Source: Candidatus Gastranaerophilales bacterium (GTDB lineage Bacteria; Cyanobacteriota; Vampirovibrionia; Gastranaerophilales; Gastranaerophilaceae). Taken from it: a stretch of 55,593 nucleotides of DNA. The notes under the pieces are model-generated. The model was not told the origin of the DNA. It made no database searches and worked only from the letters and a program-made list of their open reading frames with translations. Below are positions 8,663 through 17,685 of the stretch, in pieces. The stretch covers positions 1-55,593 of the forward strand of contig CALVAA010000011.1 of assembly GCA_944325315.1 (NCBI GenBank). The letters are read 5' to 3'. The translations under genes were made by a program, and so were the position numbers. Each line of letters starts with the position of its first letter. Positions within the stretch are counted from its first letter, which is position 1.

Positions 8663-9988
8663 ATGTCTTTTATAAATCAAAATATTAAACCTTTAAACAC
8701 CAAAAGAAATCAAAAAGGGAATCTTGAAATATCAGGATGCGATATAGTTGACTTGGCAAATAAATATAAAACCCCGCTTTATGTCATAGATGAAGTCACT
8801 CTCAAAACAATGGCACTTGATTATAAAAAAGCTTTTAAAAGATATGAAAAAGCAAATATAATATTTGCTTCAAAAGCACTTATGACGGCAAGCATTGCAA
8901 AAATTCTTGCTAATTTAGATTTTGGATTTGATGTTGTGTCAATGGGAGAAATTTACACCCTTTTATATGCGGGGGTTGATTTATCCAAAACTTCATTCAA
9001 CGGAAACAATAAATCTAAAGAAGAAATTGAATTTGCAATTGAAAACAATATCGGACACTTTAGCGCAGATAATTTTTTAGAGCTTGAATACATAAACGAA
9101 ATTGCATTTCAAAAAAATAAAATTCAAAAAATTCACCTGAGAATCACCCCCGGAATCGAATGTCACACCCATGACTATATTAAAACAGGACAAATTGATT
9201 CAAAATTTGGTTTTGATTTAAAAACAATTGATAAAGCAGTCGATTTAATTATAAATAAATACAAAAACCTTAATTTGACAGGACTCCATGCCCATATCGG
9301 CTCTCAAATATTTGAAACAAAAGTATATTTTGACCTTGTTGAAGTTTTAGTGAAAGAAACAAAAAGAATAAAAGATAAATTTAATATTAATCTCAATGAA
9401 ATCAATCTCGGAGGTGGTCTTGGCATTACATATACAAATGAAGATAATCCTCCAAGTGTTTTCGAGATAGCAGATGTAATTATTGATTCCATTGAAATAA
9501 ATACTAAAAAATATAATATTGAAAAACCCTCTATATACATTGAACCGGGACGTTCTCTTGTTTGCAGTTCCGGCTTTAGCCTTTATACAATAGGGAGCAC
9601 AAAAGTAATTGAAGGTGTAAGAAAATATGTCGCAATAGACGGCGGAATGGCGGATAACCCGCGTCCTTCAATGTATCAGGCAAAGTATAGCGCAGAAATT
9701 GCAAACAAAAAAGAAGAAAATAAGCCTGAAACAGTAACGGTTGCAGGGAAATTTTGCGAATCCGGGGATATCTTAATAAAAGATATTTCATTAAACAATC
9801 CAAAACAAGGGGATATTCTTTGTGTTTATGACACCGGCGCATACTGTTATTCAATGGCATCAAATTATAACAGGGTATTAAAGCCTGCCATGGCTTTAAT
9901 AAATAACGGCAAATCGGATATTATAGTTAAAAGACAGACTCTTGAAGAATTAACGCAAAATGATGTTGTTTTGGATAGACTAAAATAG
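8663..9988 (+). CDS. lysA: Diaminopimelate decarboxylase
   Basis: LysA decarboxylates meso-diaminopimelate to L-lysine using PLP. Visible features are the PLP-lysine segment IIFASKAL, the substrate-loop HAHIGSQIF, GGGLGITY, YIEPGRSLV and the C-terminal FCESGDI and YDTGAYCYSMASNYN motifs. Length (441 aa) is usual. Only 10 bases separate it from cdaA, forming a lysA-cdaA-helicase operon. lysA followed by a diadenylate cyclase gene is, from memory, also found in several Cyanobacteria. Confidence 0.96.
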   Translation: MSFINQNIKPLNTKRNQKGNLEISGCDIVDLANKYKTPLYVIDEVTLKTMALDYKKAFKRYEKANIIFASKALMTASIAKILANLDFGFDVVSMGEIYTLLYAGVDLSKTSFNGNNKSKEEIEFAIENNIGHFSADNFLELEYINEIAFQKNKIQKIHLRITPGIECHTHDYIKTGQIDSKFGFDLKTIDKAVDLIINKYKNLNLTGLHAHIGSQIFETKVYFDLVEVLVKETKRIKDKFNINLNEINLGGGLGITYTNEDNPPSVFEIADVIIDSIEINTKKYNIEKPSIYIEPGRSLVCSSGFSLYTIGSTKVIEGVRKYVAIDGGMADNPRPSMYQAKYSAEIANKKEENKPETVTVAGKFCESGDILIKDISLNNPKQGDILCVYDTGAYCYSMASNYNRVLKPAMALINNGKSDIIVKRQTLEELTQNDVVLDRLK

Positions 9989-9998
9989 GAGCAATAAA

Positions 9999-10910
9999 GT
10001 GGATTTTATAAATTTTGATATCATAATCTCTCAAATACAAAACTTTATTCATGAAATGAAAATGAATAGAGTTGCTTTAATAATTAATATTTTTGAAATA
10101 TGTTCTTTAGCATTTATTCTTTATTATCTTTATCAAAGATTTATTAAAGGCACGCAAAGCGAAAATCTTGTAAGGGGCTCTTTGGCTTTGGTTGTAATGT
10201 GGGGAATATCCGAACTTTTGATAAGGATTAATTTAAATATTTACGGTGTATTTTTAAAAACCCTTGTTTCAATAGTTGCTTTTGCTTTAATAGTGATTTT
10301 TCAACCTGAATTAAGGCGTTTTTTAGGCTATATAGGCCAGGGGAATCTTTTTGAAAAGTTGTTTATGAACAATGGCGACCTTGGAAATACAAAAAAAACA
10401 GATGTAGCTAAAGAATTAATAGAAACCATAAAATATCTGTCAAAATCCAAAACGGGGGGGCTGATAGTTCTGCAAAAAGATGTAAATGCGCTCAGCCAAT
10501 CCGATATAGGAACAAAACTAAATGCAGATATTTCGCAAGAATTACTTTTAACAATATTTTTTCCAAAAACCCCCCTACACGATGGCGCTGTTGTCATCAG
10601 AGATAATAAGATAATTTCAGCAGGTGTGCTTTTGCCTCTAACCGAAGATCCTAAACTGTCGTGGAGATACGGAACACGCCACAGGGCAGCAATTGGAGCA
10701 ACGGAAGTTTATCCTGACTGTGCTTGCATAGTGGTATCTGAAGAAACAGGAGATGTTTCCATTGCAATTGACGGAATTTTAAAAAAATACGAAGATCTTG
10801 GAAAATTAAAAGCAGATTTGATAAGGATTTTAGGCTGCAAACAAGAAGAAAATAAGAGTTACGAAAAAAGCTTTATAAAATTTGACAATATTTTTGGCAA
10901 AAACGAATAG
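9999..10910 (+). CDS. cdaA: Diadenylate cyclase (c-di-AMP synthase), CdaA type
   Basis: CdaA condenses two ATP into the second messenger c-di-AMP, which controls potassium and osmotic balance and wall homeostasis. Three N-terminal membrane helices (about residues 20-100) precede the DAC domain with the catalytic DGA motif in PLHDGAVVI and the RHR motif in GTRHRAAIG. The start is GTG. It lies between lysA and a helicase rather than in the Firmicute cdaA-cdaR-glmM order, and no CdaR (YbbR) gene is present. Confidence 0.94.
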   Translation: MDFINFDIIISQIQNFIHEMKMNRVALIINIFEICSLAFILYYLYQRFIKGTQSENLVRGSLALVVMWGISELLIRINLNIYGVFLKTLVSIVAFALIVIFQPELRRFLGYIGQGNLFEKLFMNNGDLGNTKKTDVAKELIETIKYLSKSKTGGLIVLQKDVNALSQSDIGTKLNADISQELLLTIFFPKTPLHDGAVVIRDNKIISAGVLLPLTEDPKLSWRYGTRHRAAIGATEVYPDCACIVVSEETGDVSIAIDGILKKYEDLGKLKADLIRILGCKQEENKSYEKSFIKFDNIFGKNE

Positions 10911-10918
10911 GAATATTT

Positions 10919-12919
10919 ATGCCGTCAGACGAAATTGTTGAAAAATCACACAATACTTTGAATAGAAAAAAATTTGTCTTAAAGAAAAGAACATCATTAA
11001 CCAAGAATTATAAAATCGATTACGAAAAAGAATTAAACAAAGCCCAATTTGAAGCCGTTAAGCAAAAGGAAGGCGCTATTCTTGTTGTGGCAGGTGCAGG
11101 AAGCGGAAAAACAAAAACACTCACCTATAGAACGGCAAGACTGATTGAAGATGGGATTTTGCCAGAAAATATACTTCTTTTAACTTTTACCAAAAAAGCA
11201 GCTAAAGAAATGCTCAACCGTGCAGCCTTAATACTTGATGAACGCTGCGAGAGAGTGGCGGGCGGAACTTTTCACAGTTTTGCAAATTTGATTTTAAGAA
11301 AATACTCATCATTCTTAGGGTTAAAAAACAATTTTACAATAATGGATACGCCGGATAGCGAAGATGTTATAGCACATATTGTAAATACATTATTTTTAAA
11401 AAAAGAAAAAAGATTTCCCAAAAAGCAGACAATTCTTGAAATATATTCAAAATCCGTAAATAAAGAAACACCGGTCAAAGAAATTATTGAAAAGGAGTAT
11501 TTTAATTTTTCGGATTTGACGGACAAAATAATTGAAATACACAAAGGATATGTAAATTATAAAAGAGAAAATTCAATTCTCGATTACGATGATTTGCTTT
11601 TATATTTAAAATTTTTAATGAATGACAACGATAATATAAGAAAAAAATTGTCTAATCAATATAAATATATAATGGTGGACGAATACCAAGACACCAACAC
11701 ACTTCAGGCTGATATAGTTAAACTTTTGGCAAGCGAGCACAATAATATTATGGCAGTAGGTGACGATGCGCAAAGCATTTACGCCTTTAGGGGCGCTAAT
11801 TATAAAAATATTCTTGAATTTGAAAAAGAATTCCCAAACGTTAAAGTTATAAAACTTGAACAAAACTATAGAAGTAGTAAAAATATTTTAAATTTAACAA
11901 ATTCCATAATCAAAAAGGCCAAAACCGGATATAAAAAAGAGCTTTTTTCCAATATCGACTATCCGCAAAAACCTGCAATAATAAGGGCAATCAATTCCCA
12001 AATGGAAGCAGAATTTGTTTCACAAAAAGTTTTAGAACTTTTAGATGAAAATATTGAACTTTCGGATATCTGTATTTTGATACGAAACGCCAGAATGAGT
12101 TACAATCTTGAAGTTGAATTATCTAAATGTAATATTCCTTATCAAAAATTCGGCGGGCCAAAGTTTATGGAAGCAGCACACATCAAAGACATTATTGCTC
12201 ATTTAAGGGTAATTTTAAACCCCGATGATATTATAAGCTTAAATAGAATATTACTTTTATTAAAAGGCATTGGAGCAAAAACAGTGGGCACTATTGCACC
12301 TCTGTTCAAATCAAAAGACTATAATGCAAAGCTTTTACCCTCAAAATACACAGATTCAATAAGCCCTCTTTTCAAAATTTTTCAAAAATACGCAACGCAA
12401 GATTTGTCTTTACAAGAACTTACGGAAGAAATTATAGATTATTATAAACCCATACTTAAAGACAAATACGATGACAGTTCCAAAAGAGAAAAAGACCTTG
12501 AACATTTTCTGTATCTTTCATCACAGTATAAAAAACTTGATTCTTTTTTGTCAGACCTTGCTCTTGAGCCTCCCGACACTTCAATGGAAGGCGTCTACAA
12601 AAAAAACATCAAAGACGATTGCCTTACAATTTCAACCATACACAGCGCAAAAGGACTTGAATGGAACAGTGTTTTTATAATAGGGGCGGTGGACGGACGC
12701 TTTCCGAGTACATATTCTTTTAATTCTGCCGAAGAATTGGAAGAAGAATTAAGGCTTATGTATGTTGCACTTACCAGGGCAAAATTTAATCTTTTTATCA
12801 GTTATCCTGTAGATATGTATGATTATTCCACAAATATGATTCTTTCAAAACCGTCAAGATTTTTAAACGATATAGAAGAAAACTTGCTTGAATATTGGGA
12901 TATTGAACCGGAATACTAA
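10919..12919 (+). CDS. UvrD/Rep/PcrA-type ATP-dependent DNA helicase
   Basis: Superfamily 1A 3'-5' helicase of 666 residues. Walker A is GAGSGKT, followed by LLTFTKKAAKEM (Ia), Walker B DEYQDT (II), AVGDDAQSIYAFRGA (III), KLEQNYRSS (IV), TIHSAKGLEWNSVFI (V) and LMYVALTRAKFNL (VI). UvrD versus PcrA versus Rep cannot be assigned from sequence alone. An N-terminal basic extension of about 35 residues precedes the Q motif (NKAQFEAV). It starts 8 bases after cdaA and ends one base before a convergent gene. Confidence 0.93.
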   Translation: MPSDEIVEKSHNTLNRKKFVLKKRTSLTKNYKIDYEKELNKAQFEAVKQKEGAILVVAGAGSGKTKTLTYRTARLIEDGILPENILLLTFTKKAAKEMLNRAALILDERCERVAGGTFHSFANLILRKYSSFLGLKNNFTIMDTPDSEDVIAHIVNTLFLKKEKRFPKKQTILEIYSKSVNKETPVKEIIEKEYFNFSDLTDKIIEIHKGYVNYKRENSILDYDDLLLYLKFLMNDNDNIRKKLSNQYKYIMVDEYQDTNTLQADIVKLLASEHNNIMAVGDDAQSIYAFRGANYKNILEFEKEFPNVKVIKLEQNYRSSKNILNLTNSIIKKAKTGYKKELFSNIDYPQKPAIIRAINSQMEAEFVSQKVLELLDENIELSDICILIRNARMSYNLEVELSKCNIPYQKFGGPKFMEAAHIKDIIAHLRVILNPDDIISLNRILLLLKGIGAKTVGTIAPLFKSKDYNAKLLPSKYTDSISPLFKIFQKYATQDLSLQELTEEIIDYYKPILKDKYDDSSKREKDLEHFLYLSSQYKKLDSFLSDLALEPPDTSMEGVYKKNIKDDCLTISTIHSAKGLEWNSVFIIGAVDGRFPSTYSFNSAEELEEELRLMYVALTRAKFNLFISYPVDMYDYSTNMILSKPSRFLNDIEENLLEYWDIEPEY

Positions 12920-12920
12920 A

Positions 12921-13838
12921 CTATTTTTTTGTGTTTTTTATATAATAAAGTTCAACGTCAATATCGCCGCCGTCTTCTTGCGCCCCATAGAGCTTTGAAG
13001 GGCCAAGAGGAATAAAATCAAAATCTTTGTTGTTTTCTTCCAAATACCTTGAATAAATTTCTTTTGAAATTATTACCTTATTTAAAAGTTTTAATCCGTT
13101 GATTTTTAATAAAATTTTCAATGCAGACTTCGGATTTATCATCTTGCAAGTTGTCCAAAAACAAAGCAGCAATCCGGTTTGAATATATCTTTTTTTATCT
13201 ATATCAAACAAAACTTTATATAACCTAATTAAATCTTTTACCACAAAAGGAAATGTTGAAAAGTCATTTGTTGTAAGAAATATTTTATCGGAAAAAGCAA
13301 AACTTATTTGCGGATATTTTTCTTTAATTTTTTTTGCAACCATTTTTGAATATTCACATTTTAGTTTCATCAAATCATCTTGTGATTTATCAAGCCCGCT
13401 TATATATTCAAGTTTCAGTTCAAATAGCCCGTAGTATGTATTTATTTTTTTTATTTTAACTTGCTCTTTTTGCTTTTGTTTTTGTTTTTTTTCGTTTAAT
13501 TTTTTCTCTGCTTCTTTTTTTAGCTTCTCATCCTCTTTAATTTTTTGAATTTTATCTAAATGGTTATACATTTTTGCCGCAACAAACATTGTAATAACAC
13601 AAATACAAGCAGCATAAACATAGCCCATGGGAGCATCTTTTCCGAATAAATCAACTTCAACATACATTTTACTGTTTATGAAATTTGGAAAAATACCAAA
13701 AAATTTATCAAAAATCTTAAATAAATCTTCATTTAGAAACTGCATTAAATGCAAAATAAGATATATTAAAGCCAAAATAGGGCTAAAAAATTTCCAAAAT
13801 TGCAAAAAACATATTATAATTTTGAAGTTTATTCCCAT
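12921..13838 (-). CDS. Membrane-anchored protein of unknown function
   Basis: I do not recognise this 305-residue protein. Two N-terminal hydrophobic segments (about residues 5-30 and 72-92) precede a highly charged Lys/Glu/Gln coiled coil at about 95-128. A mixed soluble domain follows, containing KNRIIS-like basic patches and one hydrophobic stretch near TGLLLCFWTTC. The start overlaps the end of panC by 10 bases, so it is the last gene of a panB-panC-x operon, but nothing links it to pantothenate synthesis. Confidence 0.75.
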   Translation of the reverse strand: MGINFKIIICFLQFWKFFSPILALIYLILHLMQFLNEDLFKIFDKFFGIFPNFINSKMYVEVDLFGKDAPMGYVYAACICVITMFVAAKMYNHLDKIQKIKEDEKLKKEAEKKLNEKKQKQKQKEQVKIKKINTYYGLFELKLEYISGLDKSQDDLMKLKCEYSKMVAKKIKEKYPQISFAFSDKIFLTTNDFSTFPFVVKDLIRLYKVLFDIDKKRYIQTGLLLCFWTTCKMINPKSALKILLKINGLKLLNKVIISKEIYSRYLEENNKDFDFIPLGPSKLYGAQEDGGDIDVELYYIKNTKK

Positions 13839-14668
13839 AATAGTATATTATCGATAAGTCTTGTATTTGTGTCAGGAGTTCTCGCAGCTATCAGCATGAG
13901 AGTATTTTTATCAATTTCTTGCTGGAATTCAAATGTATTCTTATCCACAAATTCAATATATTCAACATCCAAATTCTGCATTATATTTAAAGAATTATCT
14001 ATTAAATTTCTCTTATTTGCCCCTTTTTTTACTTCTTCTTTTGCCGAAAACAATGCTTTAGAAATATTAAGAGCAACTTTTCTTTCGTTTGATGTTAAAT
14101 ATTTGTTCCTGCTTGAAAGCGCAAGATTGTCTTCTTCTCTTACAATCGGGCAGGAAATAATTTCAATATCAAAATTAAGGTCTTTTACCATTTTTTGTAT
14201 AATAAACAGTTGCTGGGCATCTTTTTGACCAAAATATGCCTTGTTTGCTTTTGAAAGATTGAACAACTTAGCCACAACGCTGCATACTCCGTCAAAATGC
14301 CCGGGGCGGCTCTTGCCGCATAATTTGTCCACAAGCTGATAAGGAGGACAAATTAAAGTTAGAGAATTTTTATCTCCCGAATACATCTCTTTTGGGCTTG
14401 GAGCAAAAACAATTGCAACGCCTGAGTTTCTGCATAATTCACAATCTTTTTCGAGTTGACGGGGATATTTATCCAAATCTTCGCCTATTGCAAATTGGAT
14501 AGGATTTACAAAAACAGAAACAATTACATTGTCATTTTCACCAACCGCTTTATCTATTAAAGATTTATGACCCAAATGCAATGCCCCCATTGTAGGAACA
14601 AGCCCTATTGAACCTTTTAAATGTTTAATTTCTTCTTTTAATTCTGAAATATTATCTATAATTTTCAA
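13829..14668 (-). CDS. panC: Pantothenate synthetase
   Basis: PanC ligates pantoate and beta-alanine with ATP to give pantothenate, the coenzyme A precursor. Key motifs are LVPTMGALHLGHKSLI with the HIGH-type ATP site, FVNPIQFAIGEDLDKYPR, FFGQKD-like AYFGQKDAQQ and SSRNKYLT. The most family-like start is a TTG at 14668 (protein begins MKIIDNISEL), 10 bases after GAGGAG. A longer open frame begins at a TTG at 14692. It overlaps the end of panB. Confidence 0.93.
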   Translation of the reverse strand: MKIIDNISELKEEIKHLKGSIGLVPTMGALHLGHKSLIDKAVGENDNVIVSVFVNPIQFAIGEDLDKYPRQLEKDCELCRNSGVAIVFAPSPKEMYSGDKNSLTLICPPYQLVDKLCGKSRPGHFDGVCSVVAKLFNLSKANKAYFGQKDAQQLFIIQKMVKDLNFDIEIISCPIVREEDNLALSSRNKYLTSNERKVALNISKALFSAKEEVKKGANKRNLIDNSLNIMQNLDVEYIEFVDKNTFEFQQEIDKNTLMLIAARTPDTNTRLIDNILLWE

Positions 14669-15488
14669 GTTTTTCAATCTCCTCTGCTTCAAGCATAAAT
14701 GACTCTTTTATGCTGGGAAATATACCATTTTCCACATCTGAACAATATGCTTTTGCAACATTAAAAATAATGTCTTTTAAACTTGAATATTGCTTTGCAA
14801 ATTTTGGTTTAAAACGATCATATTTTCCAAGCATATCATCAGAAACAAGCACTTGTCCGTCGCAAAATTTGCCTGCGCCGATTCCTATTGTGGGTATTCT
14901 CAATCTTTGCGATATAAACTGACTTGATTGCAACGGCATTAATTCAAGAACAATTGCAAAGCATCCTGCGCTTTGAAGCCTCAGTGCGTCTTTTAAAATA
15001 TCTATTGTTTTATCGGCATCTTTGCCTTGTATCTTGTGGCCGCCGAGACTGTTTGTACTCATCGGAGTAAAACCCAAATGCCCCATAACGGGAACACCGT
15101 TTTGCGTTAAGTGCTTAATATTTTCAACTACAAAATCGGAACTGCCTTCAAGTTTTATTGCATTTGCACCTGCTTTTATCAATTTGCAAGCATTTTTCAT
15201 GGTTTCTGTTTTATCTATTTGAAAACTCATAAAAGGCATATCTGCAATCAAAAAAGCATTCTCAACAGCTCTTGAAACGGCCTTTGTAAATACAAGCATC
15301 TCATCCATGCCTATATCGGTTGTATTATCATAGCCAAGCGCAACTTGCGCCAGAGAATCTCCGACAAGAATCATATCAACTCCGGCCTGGTCCAGATATT
15401 TTGCCGTAGAGTAATCATAAGCGGTCAAAACCGTTATTTTCTTGCCTTCTTTTTTATAATTTTGTATTTTTTGAATACTTTTTCTCAT
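14652..15488 (-). CDS. panB: 3-methyl-2-oxobutanoate hydroxymethyltransferase
   Basis: PanB transfers a hydroxymethyl group from methylene-tetrahydrofolate to alpha-ketoisovalerate, giving ketopantoate. Signatures include TAYDYSTAKYLDQAGVD, LVGDSLAQVALGYDNT (metal ligand region), ADMPFMSFQ, GHLGFTPMS and IGIGAGKFCDGQVLV. The 278 residues match the family. It is first in the panB-panC operon; a panE/ketopantoate reductase and panD are not in the window. Confidence 0.95.
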   Translation of the reverse strand: MRKSIQKIQNYKKEGKKITVLTAYDYSTAKYLDQAGVDMILVGDSLAQVALGYDNTTDIGMDEMLVFTKAVSRAVENAFLIADMPFMSFQIDKTETMKNACKLIKAGANAIKLEGSSDFVVENIKHLTQNGVPVMGHLGFTPMSTNSLGGHKIQGKDADKTIDILKDALRLQSAGCFAIVLELMPLQSSQFISQRLRIPTIGIGAGKFCDGQVLVSDDMLGKYDRFKPKFAKQYSSLKDIIFNVAKAYCSDVENGIFPSIKESFMLEAEEIEKLENYR

Positions 15489-15517
15489 CTATCCTAAAAA
15501 TTATTTAATATATTAAA

Positions 15518-16858
15518 TTATTTCTTGCTAACTCTTTTATACCAATAATATATGGCCTTTGCAACTTTTGAACAGTTATGCCTTACATATCCTTCTTTGT
15601 TGTCTTCAAGAAGACTTCTTTCTACAACTTCAATTCCTAATTTTCTTAATTCCGTAATATCTATCTCAACAGGCAAAGATCCTGCTTGTTCATATTTTTC
15701 CGCCAAATTTCCGGGCATTGTGTTATTCACAAGCACGGCATCAAAGAAATTTTTCTTTGAATCATCAACATCATCTAATCTCACATGGTCAAAAATTGTC
15801 TTAACATGATCCGAAACAGAATAATTATCAGTCTCGCCCACTTGCGTCATCGCATTACATACATATATCTTTTTGGCTTTGGCAGCCCAAATAGCACGTG
15901 TAATATCCTTAACTAAAAAGTTTGAAATTACTGAAGTATAAAGACTTCCCGGACCCAAAATAATTAAATCGGCATTTTTAATTGCATCAATAACATCAGG
16001 CCCCGGTTTACAGTTGGCAGGCTCACAGCACAACTGCATTATTCTTTTTCCGGCTTCAGGTATATTGCTTTCACCCCTTACAATTGAATCATCTTCCATT
16101 TTTGCATAAAGCTTCATATCATCGCAAGTCGCAGGTAAAACCCTGCCCCTTATCAAAAGAACTTTAGAGGATTCTTTGATAGCGCTCACCATATCACCGC
16201 AAATTGCCGTCATTGCCGTAATAAAAAGATTCCCAAAACTGTGACCTTCTAGCCCTTGACCCGTTTTAAAGCGATATTGAAAAAGTTTTGTAACAATATC
16301 ATCGTCATCTGCCAAAGCTGCAATGCAATTTCTTATATCACCCGGCGGCAAAACACCCATTTGTTCCCTTAAGCGTCCGGAAGAACCTCCGTCATCTCCT
16401 ACGGTTACTATTGCTGTTATGTTATTTGTAATTTTTTTAATACCCCTCAATAGCATAGAAAGACCTGTGCCGCCTCCTATTGCTACAATTTTAGGCCCAT
16501 GGTCAAGTTTCATTTTGCGGTATAAAACTTCGCCCATAGATTGTTTTCTTCTTAAATCATCAGTATTATCAGTATCAAGAGTGGAAAAATTTGTCTTTTT
16601 CCAAGCCAAAATAAAAAACACAGCACCTATAAATACACAAAGTACACCTACGGGTTCAGGCGGAACAACGTGGAACAATTCTTTTGCAGCTTTTACAATA
16701 TAGTACAAAGGCTCAAGTTTAAATATAAAAGTAACACCAATAGCCGCAAGAGTAGAGCCTACAATGCTCAAGGCAAACCAACGCTTGACTTTAATACCCG
16801 GCACAAGCCAAATTGCATCTTTTGGCACTTTTACTTTTTTATCAAAAATTTTCATCAT
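15518..16858 (-). CDS. YvcK/CofD-like protein (gluconeogenesis factor) with membrane anchor
   Basis: YvcK proteins bind UDP-GlcNAc in Bacillus and affect cell shape and growth on gluconeogenic carbon. The CofD-like fold starts at VAIGGGTGLSMLLRGIK and continues with VTVGDDGGSSGRLREQ and LPPGDIRNCIAALA. The family signature NAMTQVGETDNYSVSDHV lies near residue 345. Two hydrophobic helices within the first 90 residues anchor it in the membrane, a layout I associate with cyanobacterial homologues. The start has ATGATG; the second ATG (16855) has better spacing from AGGA. Confidence 0.9.
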   Translation of the reverse strand: MMKIFDKKVKVPKDAIWLVPGIKVKRWFALSIVGSTLAAIGVTFIFKLEPLYYIVKAAKELFHVVPPEPVGVLCVFIGAVFFILAWKKTNFSTLDTDNTDDLRRKQSMGEVLYRKMKLDHGPKIVAIGGGTGLSMLLRGIKKITNNITAIVTVGDDGGSSGRLREQMGVLPPGDIRNCIAALADDDDIVTKLFQYRFKTGQGLEGHSFGNLFITAMTAICGDMVSAIKESSKVLLIRGRVLPATCDDMKLYAKMEDDSIVRGESNIPEAGKRIMQLCCEPANCKPGPDVIDAIKNADLIILGPGSLYTSVISNFLVKDITRAIWAAKAKKIYVCNAMTQVGETDNYSVSDHVKTIFDHVRLDDVDDSKKNFFDAVLVNNTMPGNLAEKYEQAGSLPVEIDITELRKLGIEVVERSLLEDNKEGYVRHNCSKVAKAIYYWYKRVSKK

Positions 16859-16864
16859 TTTCCT

Positions 16865-17530
16865 CTATAGCTGATTTTCAACTCTGTTATAATTTATCGG
16901 GGCAGGTTTGATAATATCATATGCTCTTTTGATATCTTCCAATGTCCTAAAATGTATTGTATCAGGTTTTACTTCCATTTGTCTTATTTCTCTAATGGAA
17001 AGGTTTTCACTAAAATCCACTTCAAGCGCAGCTTTTAGACCTGTTGACTCAACAAGTGCTTTAGTGTTTGAATTTTGTACTATTAAATTAAGCCATGGAT
17101 TGATTTTTTTGATGGTTTCAGCTGCCGTCAGGGCTATTTCTTCGGAATCGTTAACAGCTTCCTTTAGTGCTCCGTGGCATCTTACCTGTTCTACTTGTAA
17201 ATCAAAAGTTTTGCTATAAGCTATAATTGCACCAATTTGGTACGTGATTATTGCTTCAAGTTCTTCTTTTTGAAATTCCATTTTTCTTTTACCAAAGCCT
17301 TGAATGTCAGGATAGCCAATGTGTGCACCTATTGCAATATTGCGCTCTTTTGCAAACAAAAGCGCTTTTCTGATATTTAAAGGGTCTCCGGAATGAAATC
17401 CTGCAGAAATATTGATTGAACTGGCATATTTTGCAATTTCAAATTCTGCTTCATTTTGGTATATTCCCCAACTTTGTGCTATATCACAATTAAAATCAAA
17501 CAATTTTTTTCTCCATTTTGTAGCTGTCAT
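16865..17530 (-). CDS. pxpA: LamB/YcsF family protein (5-oxoprolinase subunit A-like)
   Basis: PxpA works with PxpB and PxpC to open 5-oxoproline to glutamate using ATP. Family features visible are FDFNCDIAQSWG at the N-terminus, SINISAGFHSGDP, IGAHIGYPD and VRCHGALKEAV. At 221 residues it is shorter than the usual 250 or so. No pxpB or pxpC lies nearby, so the partner subunits are elsewhere or absent. A TATAAT lies exactly six bases before the ATG, suggesting a leaderless start. A TTG at 17503 with a GGAG upstream is an alternative that gives a start closer to the family consensus. Confidence 0.82.
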   Translation of the reverse strand: MTATKWRKKLFDFNCDIAQSWGIYQNEAEFEIAKYASSINISAGFHSGDPLNIRKALLFAKERNIAIGAHIGYPDIQGFGKRKMEFQKEELEAIITYQIGAIIAYSKTFDLQVEQVRCHGALKEAVNDSEEIALTAAETIKKINPWLNLIVQNSNTKALVESTGLKAALEVDFSENLSIREIRQMEVKPDTIHFRTLEDIKRAYDIIKPAPINYNRVENQL

Positions 17531-17536
17531 AAGCCT

Positions 17537-17542
17537 ATTATA
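17537..17542 (-). promoter_or_regulatory. -10 box six bases from the pxpA-like ATG
   Basis: On the minus strand TATAAT occupies 17542-17537 and the ATG is at 17530, leaving six bases between. Transcription would begin at or next to the A of the ATG. No convincing -35 is seen at 16-18 bases. Confidence 0.45.
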
Positions 17543-17685
17543 TAGAAATTATACAATGAATCTTCAAAAAAAGAGCGAGTAGTTAAAAAAAGTAACAAAA
17601 AATAATATAAAATAAATCATACAAAAACTCATTAAAATAATTTATGGTATATTTTAAATTATAAATTTTCCACAAAGAAGGCGGT

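Noticed and set aside
13800-14228. Open frame of 142 codons on the plus strand across panC
   Set aside because: Fully antisense to the strongly conserved panC coding sequence; no independent coding evidence.
16323-16703. Open frame of 126 codons on the plus strand across yvcK
   Set aside because: Antisense shadow of conserved YvcK motifs.
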